Shown: positions 29,862-38,506 of the stretch, in pieces | Layout of the letters: every line of letters begins with the position of its first letter | How positions within the stretch are numbered: the stretch's first letter is position 1 | NCBI RefSeq assembly: GCF_019991125.1 | Contig: NZ_JAGENB010000001.1 | Location: 372,001-436,000 of the forward strand | DNA length: 64,000 bases | Direction: 5' to 3' | Source: Phyllobacterium calauticae | GTDB lineage: Bacteria > Pseudomonadota > Alphaproteobacteria > Rhizobiales > Rhizobiaceae | The notes under the pieces: generated by a model | Databases searched by the model: none | What the model was told of the DNA's origin: nothing | What the model saw: the letters and a program-made list of their open reading frames with translations, nothing else | Made by a program: the position numbers and the translations under genes

Positions 29862-30548
29862 ATGGAACCCCAGCTGATTATTTTCGACTGCGATGGCGTG
29901 CTCGTCGATTCAGAGATATTGGCCGCCGAAGTCGAATCGAAACTGTTGACGGAGTCGGGCTATCCGATTGAGGCCGAGGCCATTGCCGAGCGCTTTGCCG
30001 GACTGACCTGGACCGACATCCTCATTCAGGTGGAGAAAGAATCGGGTGTCCCGATTTCCGCGTCGCTGATCGAGGAATCCGCCCGTCAGATGGACCACAA
30101 GCTGCGCCATGAACTGAATGTCATCGAGGGTATCGAACCGGTCGTCGCCGCGCTCAAATACCCCAAATGCATTGCCTCGAACTCGACCAGCGCTTCGCTG
30201 AAGATGATGCTGGAGCAAAGCTCGCTCTACGAGCTCTTCGCTCCCAACATTTTCTCGGCGCGCGAAGTGGGAACCCGGAAATCAAAGCCGGCGCCGGATG
30301 TCTACATCTACGCCGCCAAGCATTTCAACGTCGATCCTGCCCGCTGCATCGTGATCGAAGACTCCGCTCACGGCGTGCATGCGGCAGTGACCGCCGGCAT
30401 GCGGGTTATCGGCTTTACCGGCGGCGCCCACACCTATCCGGGCCACGCGGACAAGCTGACCGATGCTGGCGCTGAAACCGTCATCAGCCGCCACCGCGAC
30501 CTCCCCGCCGTTATCGAGGCCATGGCCGTCTGGTCCGAAGCCGTCTAG
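29862..30548 (+). CDS. HAD-IA hydrolase, phosphatase/phosphoglucomutase-like
   Basis: ATG 29862 (MEPQLIIFDCDGVLVDSE) is the natural start and the upstream in-frame codons are probably leader. It has 228 residues. Motif I D-C-D-G-V-L-V-D-S-E is typical of the beta-phosphoglucomutase/2-deoxyglucose-6-phosphatase branch. Motif II is CIASNSTS, the Lys is in RKSKPAPDVYIYAAK, and motif IV is CIVIEDSAHGVHAA. A helical cap of type C1 lies between residues 20 and 85. The substrate is not readable from the sequence. It diverges from ccrM and is followed by the MITE-like repeat. Confidence 0.88.
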   Translation: MEPQLIIFDCDGVLVDSEILAAEVESKLLTESGYPIEAEAIAERFAGLTWTDILIQVEKESGVPISASLIEESARQMDHKLRHELNVIEGIEPVVAALKYPKCIASNSTSASLKMMLEQSSLYELFAPNIFSAREVGTRKSKPAPDVYIYAAKHFNVDPARCIVIEDSAHGVHAAVTAGMRVIGFTGGAHTYPGHADKLTDAGAETVISRHRDLPAVIEAMAVWSEAV

Positions 30549-30573
30549 GATCAGCTGATCCGGCAAAAACTGA

Positions 30574-30700
30574 GGTGCGTGGTTCGACAAGCTCACCATG
30601 AGGGAAGTGGTTTGGCTGCAATGCCAATCGCAAAGGTTGCAGAATATAACTCCCTGCAATCCTCACTCTCCCTCATGGTGAGCTTGTCGAACCACGCACC
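30574..30700. repeat. MITE-like inverted-repeat element, copy 1
   Basis: Two perfect 32-bp inverted arms (30574-30605 and 30669-30700) enclose a 63-bp core. The arms contain GTTCGACAAGCTCACCATG. The core contains TGGTTTGGCTGCAATGCCAA. A related element with the core in the opposite orientation occurs at 61411-61540. This is non-coding. Short frames through it (RQAHHEG) are spurious. Confidence 0.9.
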
Positions 30701-30727
30701 ACACATTTCTGCCATTCAAACAAAACA

Positions 30728-30753
30728 AAAGGCACCGCCAAAGCGGTGCCTTT
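30728..30753. terminator. Bidirectional terminator
   Basis: The GC stem GGCACCGC / GCGGTGCC, extended by A-T pairs, has a CAAA loop. It is flanked by TTTTT on the plus strand and TTTTGTTTTG on the minus strand. It lies downstream of the converging HAD and lipoprotein genes. Confidence 0.9.
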
Positions 30754-30783
30754 TTCATAAAGCCGGCTGCGCCAGCCTTGTTT

Positions 30784-31377
30784 TTACTTCTTCTTTTTCG
30801 TCTTGGTCTTTGCCTGGGAATCATCCGGGCCTTCGTCAAATCCGATGAAGACCTGAATGTCCTTCGCCGTCGGCGTCGGGAAGCTGACATTGGGATCGTT
30901 GAAAATGAACTGCGATGCGGCCGAGGTATCGGTCGCCGAAATCGGCTGCCGGTAGAGCTTGGAATACAGCACATTCGATCCCTGCATGACAGCAACGCGG
31001 ATCGGCATGGTCAGCGTGCCGGGGCTGAATTTCGGGCCGGGAACGACCTTGCCGGAAATGGCGACATTCATCCCGAGCGCACCGCCGTTGCGCTGGCAGG
31101 AGCGCGTCTCGTCGGCGATCGATGCCTGATAGATCAGGTTTTCCGGTGCCTTGGGCGCCTTGCCGTAATTGTTGAAGATGGCTGTTCCCTCACGGATCGT
31201 CACCGGCGGGCAATAGGCGGTCAGTTCCGTTGCGGTGATACGCGCCTGCGCTTCCTGTACGGCCGGATCCTTCGATGCATCCTTGGCACCGCTGGTGGAG
31301 CATCCCGCAAGACCCACAGCGAAAATCATGCCGCAAAGTTGATAGAAGGGCAGAGATTTATGTGTTTCTGACTTCAT
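30784..31377 (-). CDS. Lipoprotein of unknown function with Lys-rich tail
   Basis: ATG 31377 (GGAAAG upstream) gives MKSETHKSLPFYQLCGMIFAVGLAGCSTS as N-terminus, with the lipobox GLAGC. The protein has 197 residues. The mature domain has two features suggesting a beta-rich fold: CPPVTIREGTAIFNNYG and QASIADETRSCQRNG, both with Cys that may form a disulfide, then VAISGKVVPGP and PIRVAVMQGSNVLYSKLYRQP. It ends in the strongly basic run AKTKTKKKK. I recognise only the common rhizobial lipoprotein type, not a function. Confidence 0.75.
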   Translation of the reverse strand: MKSETHKSLPFYQLCGMIFAVGLAGCSTSGAKDASKDPAVQEAQARITATELTAYCPPVTIREGTAIFNNYGKAPKAPENLIYQASIADETRSCQRNGGALGMNVAISGKVVPGPKFSPGTLTMPIRVAVMQGSNVLYSKLYRQPISATDTSAASQFIFNDPNVSFPTPTAKDIQVFIGFDEGPDDSQAKTKTKKKK

Positions 31378-31504
31378 GAACTGAACTTTCCTTGACGAAC
31401 GGACCTGTTCTATACCAACGGTGAGGTAAGAATGCGACGGTGCTTTCCAGCTTTCTGCCACAGGAGTTGGCTGGCTCGCAAGCGCGGTACAAAAGGCGAA
31501 TGAT

Positions 31505-32902
31505 ATGAAATATGCAAGCACTCGCGGAGAAGCGCCGGTTTTGGGCTTTTCCGATGCCCTTCTGGCTGGTCTGGCGCGCGATGGCGGCCTTTATCTGCCT
31601 CAGGAGTTTCCACAGTTTTCCCCTGAAGAGATTCGCGCCTTGCGCGGCAAAAGCTACGAAGAGGTGGCAATCCGCGTCCTCACCCCGTTCATCGCCGGCG
31701 ATATCGATCAGGCGGATTTCGAGCGCATGGTGCACGAAGCCTATGCAACCTTCCGCCACAAGGCGGTCTGCCCGCTGATCCAGACCGGGCACAATGAATT
31801 CGTCCTTGAGCTTTTCCATGGCCCCACCCTTGCATTCAAGGATGTCGCCATGCAGTTGCTCGCCCGGCTGATGGACTATATCCTTGCCAAACGCAACCAG
31901 CGCGCGACCATTGTCGGCGCCACATCAGGCGATACAGGCGGCGCGGCCATCGAAGCCTTCGCCAACCGTGACCGCACGGATATCTTCATCCTGTTCCCGC
32001 ACAACCGCGTCTCGCCGGTGCAGCAGCGGCAGATGACGACATCGGCAGCGTCCAACGTGCATGCTCTGGCCATCGAGGGCAATTTCGATGACTGCCAGTC
32101 GCTGGTCAAAGGCATGTTCAACGACCTGAACTTCCGTGACTCCCTTTCGTTGTCGGGCGTCAACTCGATCAACTGGGCGCGCATCATGCCGCAGATCGTT
32201 TATTACTTCACCGCGGCGGTTGCCCTCGGCAGTCCGGACCGGCCGGTTTCCTTTACGGTCCCGACCGGCAATTTCGGCGATATTTTTGCCGGCTATGTCG
32301 CCAAGCGCATGGGGCTTCCCATCGACCGGCTGGTCATCGCAACCAACGATAACGATATTTTGACCCGGACAATCGAGACGGGAAAATATGAAACACGCGG
32401 CGTCTTCCACACCACCTCGCCGTCCATGGACATTCAGGTTTCGTCGAATTTCGAACGCCTGCTGTTCGAGGCGCATGGCCGCGATGCCGCAGCTGTTCGC
32501 CGCCTGATGGACGGGCTGAAGCAGTCCGGCAGCTTTACCATTGCCGACGCGCCGCTTGCGAAAATCCGCAGCGAATTCGATGCGGGACGCTCAAACACGG
32601 CGGATACCGCCCTTGTGATCAAGGATGTTCTGGCACAATCGGGCTACCTGCTCGATCCGCATTCGGCCATCGGCCTGAAGGTCGCACGCGAAAAAGTCGG
32701 CGCCGGCGTACCCAGCATTGTTCTCGCGACGGCGCATCCGGCCAAATTTCCTGATGCGGTGGAAGCCGCAAGCGGCGTTCATCCGGCGCTTCCGCTCTGG
32801 CTCGGCGACCTCATGCAGCGAAAAGAACAGTATACGGTACTTCCCAATGACCTTAGAAATGTGGAAGAGTATGTCAGCCGACGTTCAAGAGCGGCAAGGT
32901 AA
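31505..32902 (+). CDS. thrC: Threonine synthase
   Basis: This is a 465-residue PLP enzyme of the long (fungal/proteobacterial) threonine-synthase class. It begins MKYASTRGEAPVLGFSDALLAGLARDGGLY and the PLP lysine is in GPTLAFKDVAMQLLARL. ATSGDTGGAA binds the cofactor phosphate and LFPHNRVSPVQQRQMTT follows. FTVPTGNFGDIFAGYVAKRMGLP lies in the second half. It converts O-phosphohomoserine to threonine. Its partner thrB is 7.5 kb downstream on the opposite strand. The next gene, an M16 peptidase, starts 10 bp later on the same strand. Confidence 0.96.
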   Translation: MKYASTRGEAPVLGFSDALLAGLARDGGLYLPQEFPQFSPEEIRALRGKSYEEVAIRVLTPFIAGDIDQADFERMVHEAYATFRHKAVCPLIQTGHNEFVLELFHGPTLAFKDVAMQLLARLMDYILAKRNQRATIVGATSGDTGGAAIEAFANRDRTDIFILFPHNRVSPVQQRQMTTSAASNVHALAIEGNFDDCQSLVKGMFNDLNFRDSLSLSGVNSINWARIMPQIVYYFTAAVALGSPDRPVSFTVPTGNFGDIFAGYVAKRMGLPIDRLVIATNDNDILTRTIETGKYETRGVFHTTSPSMDIQVSSNFERLLFEAHGRDAAAVRRLMDGLKQSGSFTIADAPLAKIRSEFDAGRSNTADTALVIKDVLAQSGYLLDPHSAIGLKVAREKVGAGVPSIVLATAHPAKFPDAVEAASGVHPALPLWLGDLMQRKEQYTVLPNDLRNVEEYVSRRSRAAR

Positions 32903-32912
32903 GGAGCATTGA

Positions 32913-34208
32913 ATGGGCGTTGAAATCAGTCGCCTCTCCAACGGTCTGACGATTGCGACAGAGACAATGCCGCATGTGGAGAGTGTAGCCCTTGGCATCT
33001 GGGTCAAGGCAGGATCACGTAACGAGGCGAGCAATCAGCACGGTATTGCCCATCTTCTGGAACATATGGCCTTCAAGGGAACGGAAAATCGCTCCGCCTG
33101 GAAAATAGCCGCCGATATCGAGGATGTGGGCGGCGAGATCAACGCCGCCACCAGTGTTGAAACAACATCCTTCTATGCCCGCGTCCTGCGCGATGACATG
33201 CCGCTGGCTATCGATATTCTCGCCGACATTCTCAACAGCTCCAAATTTGATGCGGAAGAGCTGGAACGCGAGAAAAACGTGATCATGCAGGAGATCGGCG
33301 CGGCGCACGACACGCCCGACGATGTGGTCTTCGACCGCTTCACCGAAACCGCCTTCCGCAATCAGACGATCGGGCGCACCATTCTCGGCACGCCGGAGAC
33401 CGTCCAGTCCTTTTCATCGGCGGATCTGCGCCGCTATATGGATGACCAGTACAGCGCCGAGCGCATGGTTGTTGTCGCTGCCGGCGGTGTCAAGCACGAC
33501 GACTTCGTCCGGGAAGTGGAAAGCCGCCTTGGCTCTTTCCGGGCAAAGACGACGGCGCCGCAACCCGATGTCGCCCATTATGTCGGCGGAGACTTCCGCG
33601 AGCAGCGCGACCTGATGGATGCGCAGGTCGTTCTCGGCTTCGAGGGCCGCGCCTATCACGTGCGCGATTTCTATGCCTCGCAGCTCCTTGCCATGATTCT
33701 TGGCGGCGGCATGTCCTCGCGGCTGTTTCAGGAAGTGCGGGAAAAGCGCGGGCTGTGCTATTCGGTCTATGCCTTCCATTGGGGTTTCTCCGACACCGGC
33801 GTTTTCGGCATCCATGCCGCGACCGGACGCAGTCACCTGAAGAAGCTCGTCCCCGTCATCATCAACGAACTGCACGAAGCGGCCCGCAACATCGGGCAGG
33901 ACGAATTGAACCGCGCGCGGGCGCAGTACCGTGCCAGCCTGCTGATGTCGCATGAGAGCGCGGCAAGCCGGGCCGGACAGATTGCCCGCCAGATGCTGCT
34001 CTACGGCCATGCGGTTTCCACCGAGGAACTGGTGGAGCGTCTGTCCAAGATCACCACGGAACGCCTGACCGATCTTGCCGGGCGGCTGTTCATCGACGCA
34101 TCGCCGACTTTGGCTGCCGTTGGTCCAATCGCCCCCTTGATGAAGTTCCCTGATATTCGACATGGGCTGGCAACGGCAACGCCGAGCCCACGAAAAATAG
34201 CGGTCTAG
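32913..34208 (+). CDS. M16-family zinc metallopeptidase (mitochondrial-processing-peptidase-like)
   Basis: This is a 431-residue M16B peptidase with the inverted zinc motif HLLEHMAFKGTENRS (H-x-x-E-H, residues about 46-50). The third ligand is in ELEREKNVIMQEIGAAHD. The second half is the inactive M16 repeat typical of the beta-subunit-type processing peptidase (LGGGMSSRLFQEVREKRGLCYSVYAF). Rhizobial homologues are thrC neighbours. Nothing shows the substrate. It is separated from thrC by 10 bp and followed by a GNAT gene 20 bp downstream, so these genes probably form one operon. Confidence 0.93.
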   Translation: MGVEISRLSNGLTIATETMPHVESVALGIWVKAGSRNEASNQHGIAHLLEHMAFKGTENRSAWKIAADIEDVGGEINAATSVETTSFYARVLRDDMPLAIDILADILNSSKFDAEELEREKNVIMQEIGAAHDTPDDVVFDRFTETAFRNQTIGRTILGTPETVQSFSSADLRRYMDDQYSAERMVVVAAGGVKHDDFVREVESRLGSFRAKTTAPQPDVAHYVGGDFREQRDLMDAQVVLGFEGRAYHVRDFYASQLLAMILGGGMSSRLFQEVREKRGLCYSVYAFHWGFSDTGVFGIHAATGRSHLKKLVPVIINELHEAARNIGQDELNRARAQYRASLLMSHESAASRAGQIARQMLLYGHAVSTEELVERLSKITTERLTDLAGRLFIDASPTLAAVGPIAPLMKFPDIRHGLATATPSPRKIAV

Positions 34209-34228
34209 AGCGTCAACGGCAAAACGCC

Positions 34229-34813
34229 ATGATCGCCCTGCCCTTCCTGAAAAGCGCTTCGCCCTTGCTGCAGGGCGAACGGCTTTATCTGCGCCCCCCA
34301 CAGGTTTCCGATTATCGGGCCTGGGCAAATTTGCGCGCACTGAGCCGGGATTTCCTTGCGCCATGGGAACCGCTGTGGGCCGATGACGATCTGGAACGCA
34401 GCGCATTCCGCCACCGGATTCGGCACTATGATGACGAGGCCGCGGCGGGAACGGCGCATCCCTTCTTTCTTTTCCACAATTCAGATTCCCGCCTTCTCGG
34501 CGGCATCACGCTTGGCAACATCCGGCGGGGTGTCGGCCAAAACGGCATGATTGGTTACTGGATGGGTGCGCCCTATGCCGGTCAGGGCTATATGAGCGAA
34601 GCACTGCGCCTGCTGATATCCCATGCTTTTACCAAAGTCCGGTTGCACCGGCTGGAAGCCGCCTGTATTCCAAGCAATGAAAGATCGATCCGCCTTCTCG
34701 AAAAAGCCGGATTTCAAAGGGAAGGACTGCTACGCTCCTACCTGAAAATAAATGGTACGTGGCAAGACCATCTGCTCTTCTCGCTCATAGAAGACGATGT
34801 GCGCGCCAAATAA
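34229..34813 (+). CDS. RimJ/RimL-like GNAT acetyltransferase
   Basis: It has 194 residues. LYLRPPQVSDYRAWANLRALSRDFLAPWEP is the RimJ-like N-terminal segment, here given in part. The acetyl-CoA motif is MGAPYAGQGYMSEALRLLISHAF (the Q-G-Y-M-x-E-A-L form). The C-terminal LEAACIPSNERSIRLLEKAGFQREGLLRSY is the characteristic N-x-x-S-x-x-L-x-E-K-x-G-F end. RimJ-type enzymes acetylate the N-terminus of ribosomal protein S5, but related ones act on other amines. It probably belongs to the thrC-M16 operon. Confidence 0.9.
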   Translation: MIALPFLKSASPLLQGERLYLRPPQVSDYRAWANLRALSRDFLAPWEPLWADDDLERSAFRHRIRHYDDEAAAGTAHPFFLFHNSDSRLLGGITLGNIRRGVGQNGMIGYWMGAPYAGQGYMSEALRLLISHAFTKVRLHRLEAACIPSNERSIRLLEKAGFQREGLLRSYLKINGTWQDHLLFSLIEDDVRAK

Positions 34814-34827
34814 CAAAGGTTGAATTC

Positions 34828-37728
34828 GTGGCATCATTGACCGGACACATGCTGAAAGGCCTATCGAGGATTTTTGTCCTCCTCTTTTTGATGATGTCCA
34901 TGCTGTCGGCTGCCAGCGCCTTTGAAACCATCAAGATCACCAAGGAAAGCACCGCACTCGATCTGTCCAAGGCCGTGGAGATTTACCGGAACCAGGGCGA
35001 GACCTTCCAGATTTCCACGGCGCCCGGCACCGACGGCATTGTCCGCCGCATCGAGGTGCAGGCCAATGACAGCCGTTCGACAGGCGACTGGGCCGCCTTC
35101 TCGCTGGCCAATCCCACCGATGAACAGATCGACCGCCTGATCGTCGCTCCGCATTTCCGCCTGGTCGGATCGGGTTTCATCTGGCCGGATCTCGGCTCGA
35201 CGCGCATCACCTCCATCACCCCCAGCGAGGGCTTTGCGCTCGACAGGCAGGCCAGCGAAGACGCCGATATTTTCCTGGTCACCCTCAATCCGGGTTCGGT
35301 CATCACCTTCGTCGCTGAACTCGCCTCGCCCAACCTGCCGCAGGTCTATGTGTGGGAGCCGAATGCCTACAAGGACACGGTCAATTCCTACACGCTTTAT
35401 CGCGGCATCCTGCTCGGTATTGCCGGTCTTCTCGCGCTGTTCCTGACCATTCTTTTTGTCGTCAAGGGAACATCGCTCTTTCCGGCAACAGCAGCCATGG
35501 CCTGGGCGGTTCTTGCCTATATCTGCGTGGATTTCGGCTTCTGGAACAAGCTGATCGAGATCACGCCCGGCAATGAACAGGTCTGGCGGGCGGGCACAGA
35601 AGTGGCGCTTGCGGCGACACTGGTGATCTTTCTCTTCACCTACCTCAATCTCAACCGATGGCACGACAATTTCAGCTACGGTGCGCTGACCTGGATTCTG
35701 GGTCTCGGCATTCTCTCCGGCGTGGCCATCTTTGATCCGCCCATCGCGTCCGGCATTGCGCGCTTTTCCTTTGCCCTGACGGTCATCGCCGGCATCGTCC
35801 TCATCGGCTTCTTTTCATTCCGAAGTTACGACCGGGCGATCATGCTCATACCGACCTGGCTGCTCCTGCTTGTCTGGCTGCTGGGAAGCTGGCTGACCGT
35901 CTCCGGCATCCTTGCCAATGACATCGTCCAGCCGGCGCTCGGCGGCGGCCTCGTGCTGATCGTCCTGCTCATCGGGTTCACCGTGATGCAGCACGCCTTT
36001 TCCGGCGGCGCCCTGCAGCAGGGGCTGTTTTCCGACGTGGAACGGCAGGCACTGGCCATCATTGGTTCCGGCGACATCGTCTGGGACTGGGACGTGCCGC
36101 GCGACCGCGTCGTCACGACGCCGGACCTTACCAATTTCCTCGGCGCTTCGGCGAGTTCGCTGCATGGCGCCGTGCGCAACTGGCTGCCAACGCTGCATGC
36201 CGATGACCGCGACCGTTTCCGCACCACGCTCGACGTCATTCTGGAAAACCGACGCGGCCGCATCTCGCAGACCTTTCGCCTGCGCGCCAATGACGGCCAC
36301 TACTACTGGTACACGCTGAAAGCCCGCCCGGTGATCGGCTCCGACGGTGAGATTGTCCGCTGCGTCGGCACCCTCATCGATGTGACGGAGCAGAAAAAGG
36401 CCGAAGAGCGCCTGCTGCACGACGCGGTCCATGACAATCTGACCGGCCTGCCCAACCGTGAACTGTTCCTCGACCGCCTCGGCTCCGTCATCACCATGGC
36501 GCAGACTGAAAGCAAGATCCGCCCGACCGTGTTCATCATCGACATCGACCGCTTCAAGCAGGTCAATGACGGGCTCGGCATGTCGGCAGGCGATACGTTC
36601 CTTCTGACCGTCTCGCGGCGCCTGCATCGCCTTTTGCGGCCGCAGGACACGCTGAGCCGTCTCTCCGCCGATCAGTTCGGCCTTATCCTGGTATCGGAAG
36701 TCGAGCCGGCGCGCATCGCCGCCTTTGCCGAAGCCGTCAAACAGGCCATCCGCGCGCCCATTGCCTTCGCCAAGCGCGAAATCGTCCTGACCGCATCACT
36801 TGGCCTGATCACCTGGACCAGCGGCAGCACGGCCTCTCCGGAAGACCTCGTGAAGGACGCCGAGCTTGCCATGTTCCAGGCGAAACGCTTTGGCGGCGAC
36901 CGGATCGAACCCTTCCGACCGGCGTTCCGTGCGGTGGGCAGCGACAAGCTGCAGCTCGAATCCGACCTGCGCCGCGCGCTCGAGCGCCACGAAATCCACA
37001 TTGCCTATCAGCCGATCGTGCGGCTGGAGGACAACACCATTGCCGGTTTTGAAGCCCTGATGCGCTGGGATCACCCGCGTCGCGGCTCGATACCGCCATC
37101 CGAATTCATCCCGATTGCCGAAAGCTCGGGACTCATCGTGCAGCTTGGCCTGTTCGTCATGCAGCATGCGGCGGAAGACCTCGTCAATTGGCAGCGCACC
37201 ATCGGCGCCACGCCGCTGTTTGTCTCGGTGAACATATCGAGCAGCCAGCTGATCCGTCAGGATCTCATCGACGATGTGCGCTCGGTGCTGACCCAGACAC
37301 AGATCGATCCGGCCAGCCTGAAACTGGAACTGACGGAATCCCTGATGATGGAGAATCCCGAGCGGTCCGCGCACGTTCTCTCCAGCATCAAGGCCATGGG
37401 CGTCGGTGTATCGCTGGATGATTTCGGAACGGGCTATTCGTCCCTTTCGTACCTCACCTCGTTCCCCTTCGACATGATCAAGATCGACCGGTCATTCCTC
37501 AAGGCCGAGCAGCCGCAGAAAGTCACGCTGCTGCGCTCGATGATCAGCATGGCGCATGACCTCGGACTGTCGGTTGTGACGGAAGGCATCGAGAATGAGA
37601 GCGACGCGCTGCAGTTGCGCCAGATGGGCTGCGAATACGCCCAGAGCTTCATGTTCAGCCCACCGCTGACGCTCGATGTCGCGACAAAGCTGCTGCGCGA
37701 GCAGTTCCAGCAGTCAAAGGCATCGTAG
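34828..37728 (+). CDS. Membrane-bound EAL phosphodiesterase with PAS and degenerate GGDEF domains
   Basis: It is read from GTG 34828 (AAAGG upstream) and encodes 966 residues. The N-terminal signal (LSRIFVLLFLMMSMLSAASA) and a periplasmic beta-domain of about 170 residues are followed by seven membrane spans (about residues 190-395), a 7TMR-DISM-like arrangement. Then come a PAS/PAC pair (about 420-530), GGDEF (about 535-695) and EAL (about 710-960). The GGDEF signature reads RLSADQF, so it cannot be an ordinary active cyclase. The EAL domain is intact: FEALMRWDHP, SVNISSSQL, KLELTESLMMEN, LDDFGTGYSSLSYL and KIDRSFL. It should hydrolyse cyclic di-GMP in response to an envelope signal. Confidence 0.93.
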   Translation: MASLTGHMLKGLSRIFVLLFLMMSMLSAASAFETIKITKESTALDLSKAVEIYRNQGETFQISTAPGTDGIVRRIEVQANDSRSTGDWAAFSLANPTDEQIDRLIVAPHFRLVGSGFIWPDLGSTRITSITPSEGFALDRQASEDADIFLVTLNPGSVITFVAELASPNLPQVYVWEPNAYKDTVNSYTLYRGILLGIAGLLALFLTILFVVKGTSLFPATAAMAWAVLAYICVDFGFWNKLIEITPGNEQVWRAGTEVALAATLVIFLFTYLNLNRWHDNFSYGALTWILGLGILSGVAIFDPPIASGIARFSFALTVIAGIVLIGFFSFRSYDRAIMLIPTWLLLLVWLLGSWLTVSGILANDIVQPALGGGLVLIVLLIGFTVMQHAFSGGALQQGLFSDVERQALAIIGSGDIVWDWDVPRDRVVTTPDLTNFLGASASSLHGAVRNWLPTLHADDRDRFRTTLDVILENRRGRISQTFRLRANDGHYYWYTLKARPVIGSDGEIVRCVGTLIDVTEQKKAEERLLHDAVHDNLTGLPNRELFLDRLGSVITMAQTESKIRPTVFIIDIDRFKQVNDGLGMSAGDTFLLTVSRRLHRLLRPQDTLSRLSADQFGLILVSEVEPARIAAFAEAVKQAIRAPIAFAKREIVLTASLGLITWTSGSTASPEDLVKDAELAMFQAKRFGGDRIEPFRPAFRAVGSDKLQLESDLRRALERHEIHIAYQPIVRLEDNTIAGFEALMRWDHPRRGSIPPSEFIPIAESSGLIVQLGLFVMQHAAEDLVNWQRTIGATPLFVSVNISSSQLIRQDLIDDVRSVLTQTQIDPASLKLELTESLMMENPERSAHVLSSIKAMGVGVSLDDFGTGYSSLSYLTSFPFDMIKIDRSFLKAEQPQKVTLLRSMISMAHDLGLSVVTEGIENESDALQLRQMGCEYAQSFMFSPPLTLDVATKLLREQFQQSKAS

Positions 37729-37730
37729 GG

Positions 37731-38333
37731 TCAAGCGTGCCCGGCGACGGTGGCGAGGCGTGACGGGTCAACGCCCATATGCGCCAGCAGCCGATCATAT
37801 TTGCTTTCGAGGTCGGTGTCGAAGAGCAGTTCCTGCGGCGCGCGGCAGGTAAGCCAGCCATTGTTGGCGATCTCGTTTTCAAGCTGCCCCGCCGCCCAGC
37901 CGGAATAACCCAGGGTCATCAGCGCGCAGCGCGGGCCGCGGCCGCCGGATATGGCGCGCAGAATATCCACCGTGCCTGTCAGGCAAATCTCTTCCGAAAC
38001 CGGCATGGTGGAATCCGTCAGATAATCGTCGGAATGCAGGACAAAGCCCCGGCGCATCTCCACCGGTCCGCCATTGCGCACGATGAAATCGCGGGTGCAG
38101 TCAGGCAGCATGATGGCCTGATGTTCATCGAGAACGCCGAGCTGCACGAGAATGTCGGAGAATTCCATCTCCTGGGGGCGATTGATGATCAGCCCCATGG
38201 CACCCTTTTCCGAGTGCGCACAGACGTAGATAACCGAACGCGCGAAGCGGCTGTCGTCCATTCCCGGCATCGCCAGAAGGAATTGACCATTCAGAAATCC
38301 GGTCTCTTTGTTCGCCGTTCTGAAAATATCCAT
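37731..38333 (-). CDS. YqgE (UPF0301) family protein
   Basis: The 200-residue protein starts [28 protein letters not shown] after a short leader, here given from its core, and carries [28 protein letters not shown] and [20 protein letters not shown]. These are the diagnostic blocks of the YqgE/AlgH-type UPF0301 family. Its biochemical function is not established. It converges on the EAL gene with only 2 bp between the stops. Confidence 0.93.
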   Translation of the reverse strand: MDIFRTANKETGFLNGQFLLAMPGMDDSRFARSVIYVCAHSEKGAMGLIINRPQEMEFSDILVQLGVLDEHQAIMLPDCTRDFIVRNGGPVEMRRGFVLHSDDYLTDSTMPVSEEICLTGTVDILRAISGGRGPRCALMTLGYSGWAAGQLENEIANNGWLTCRAPQELLFDTDLESKYDRLLAHMGVDPSRLATVAGHA

Positions 38334-38506
38334 CGAATAAAGGTATCAAGGATTGCGCAAATGACAACGGTTTTGAACGAGGAATTGTAAAAAGAGCCGC
38401 AATCCGGGCGCGTTCGCGCAGGATATAACGCGCGCCTCACATAGAAATGATGAGCAAATTCCGTGACATCCTTGATAAGGCCGAAAAGGCCTGCAATGGT
38501 CCGCGC

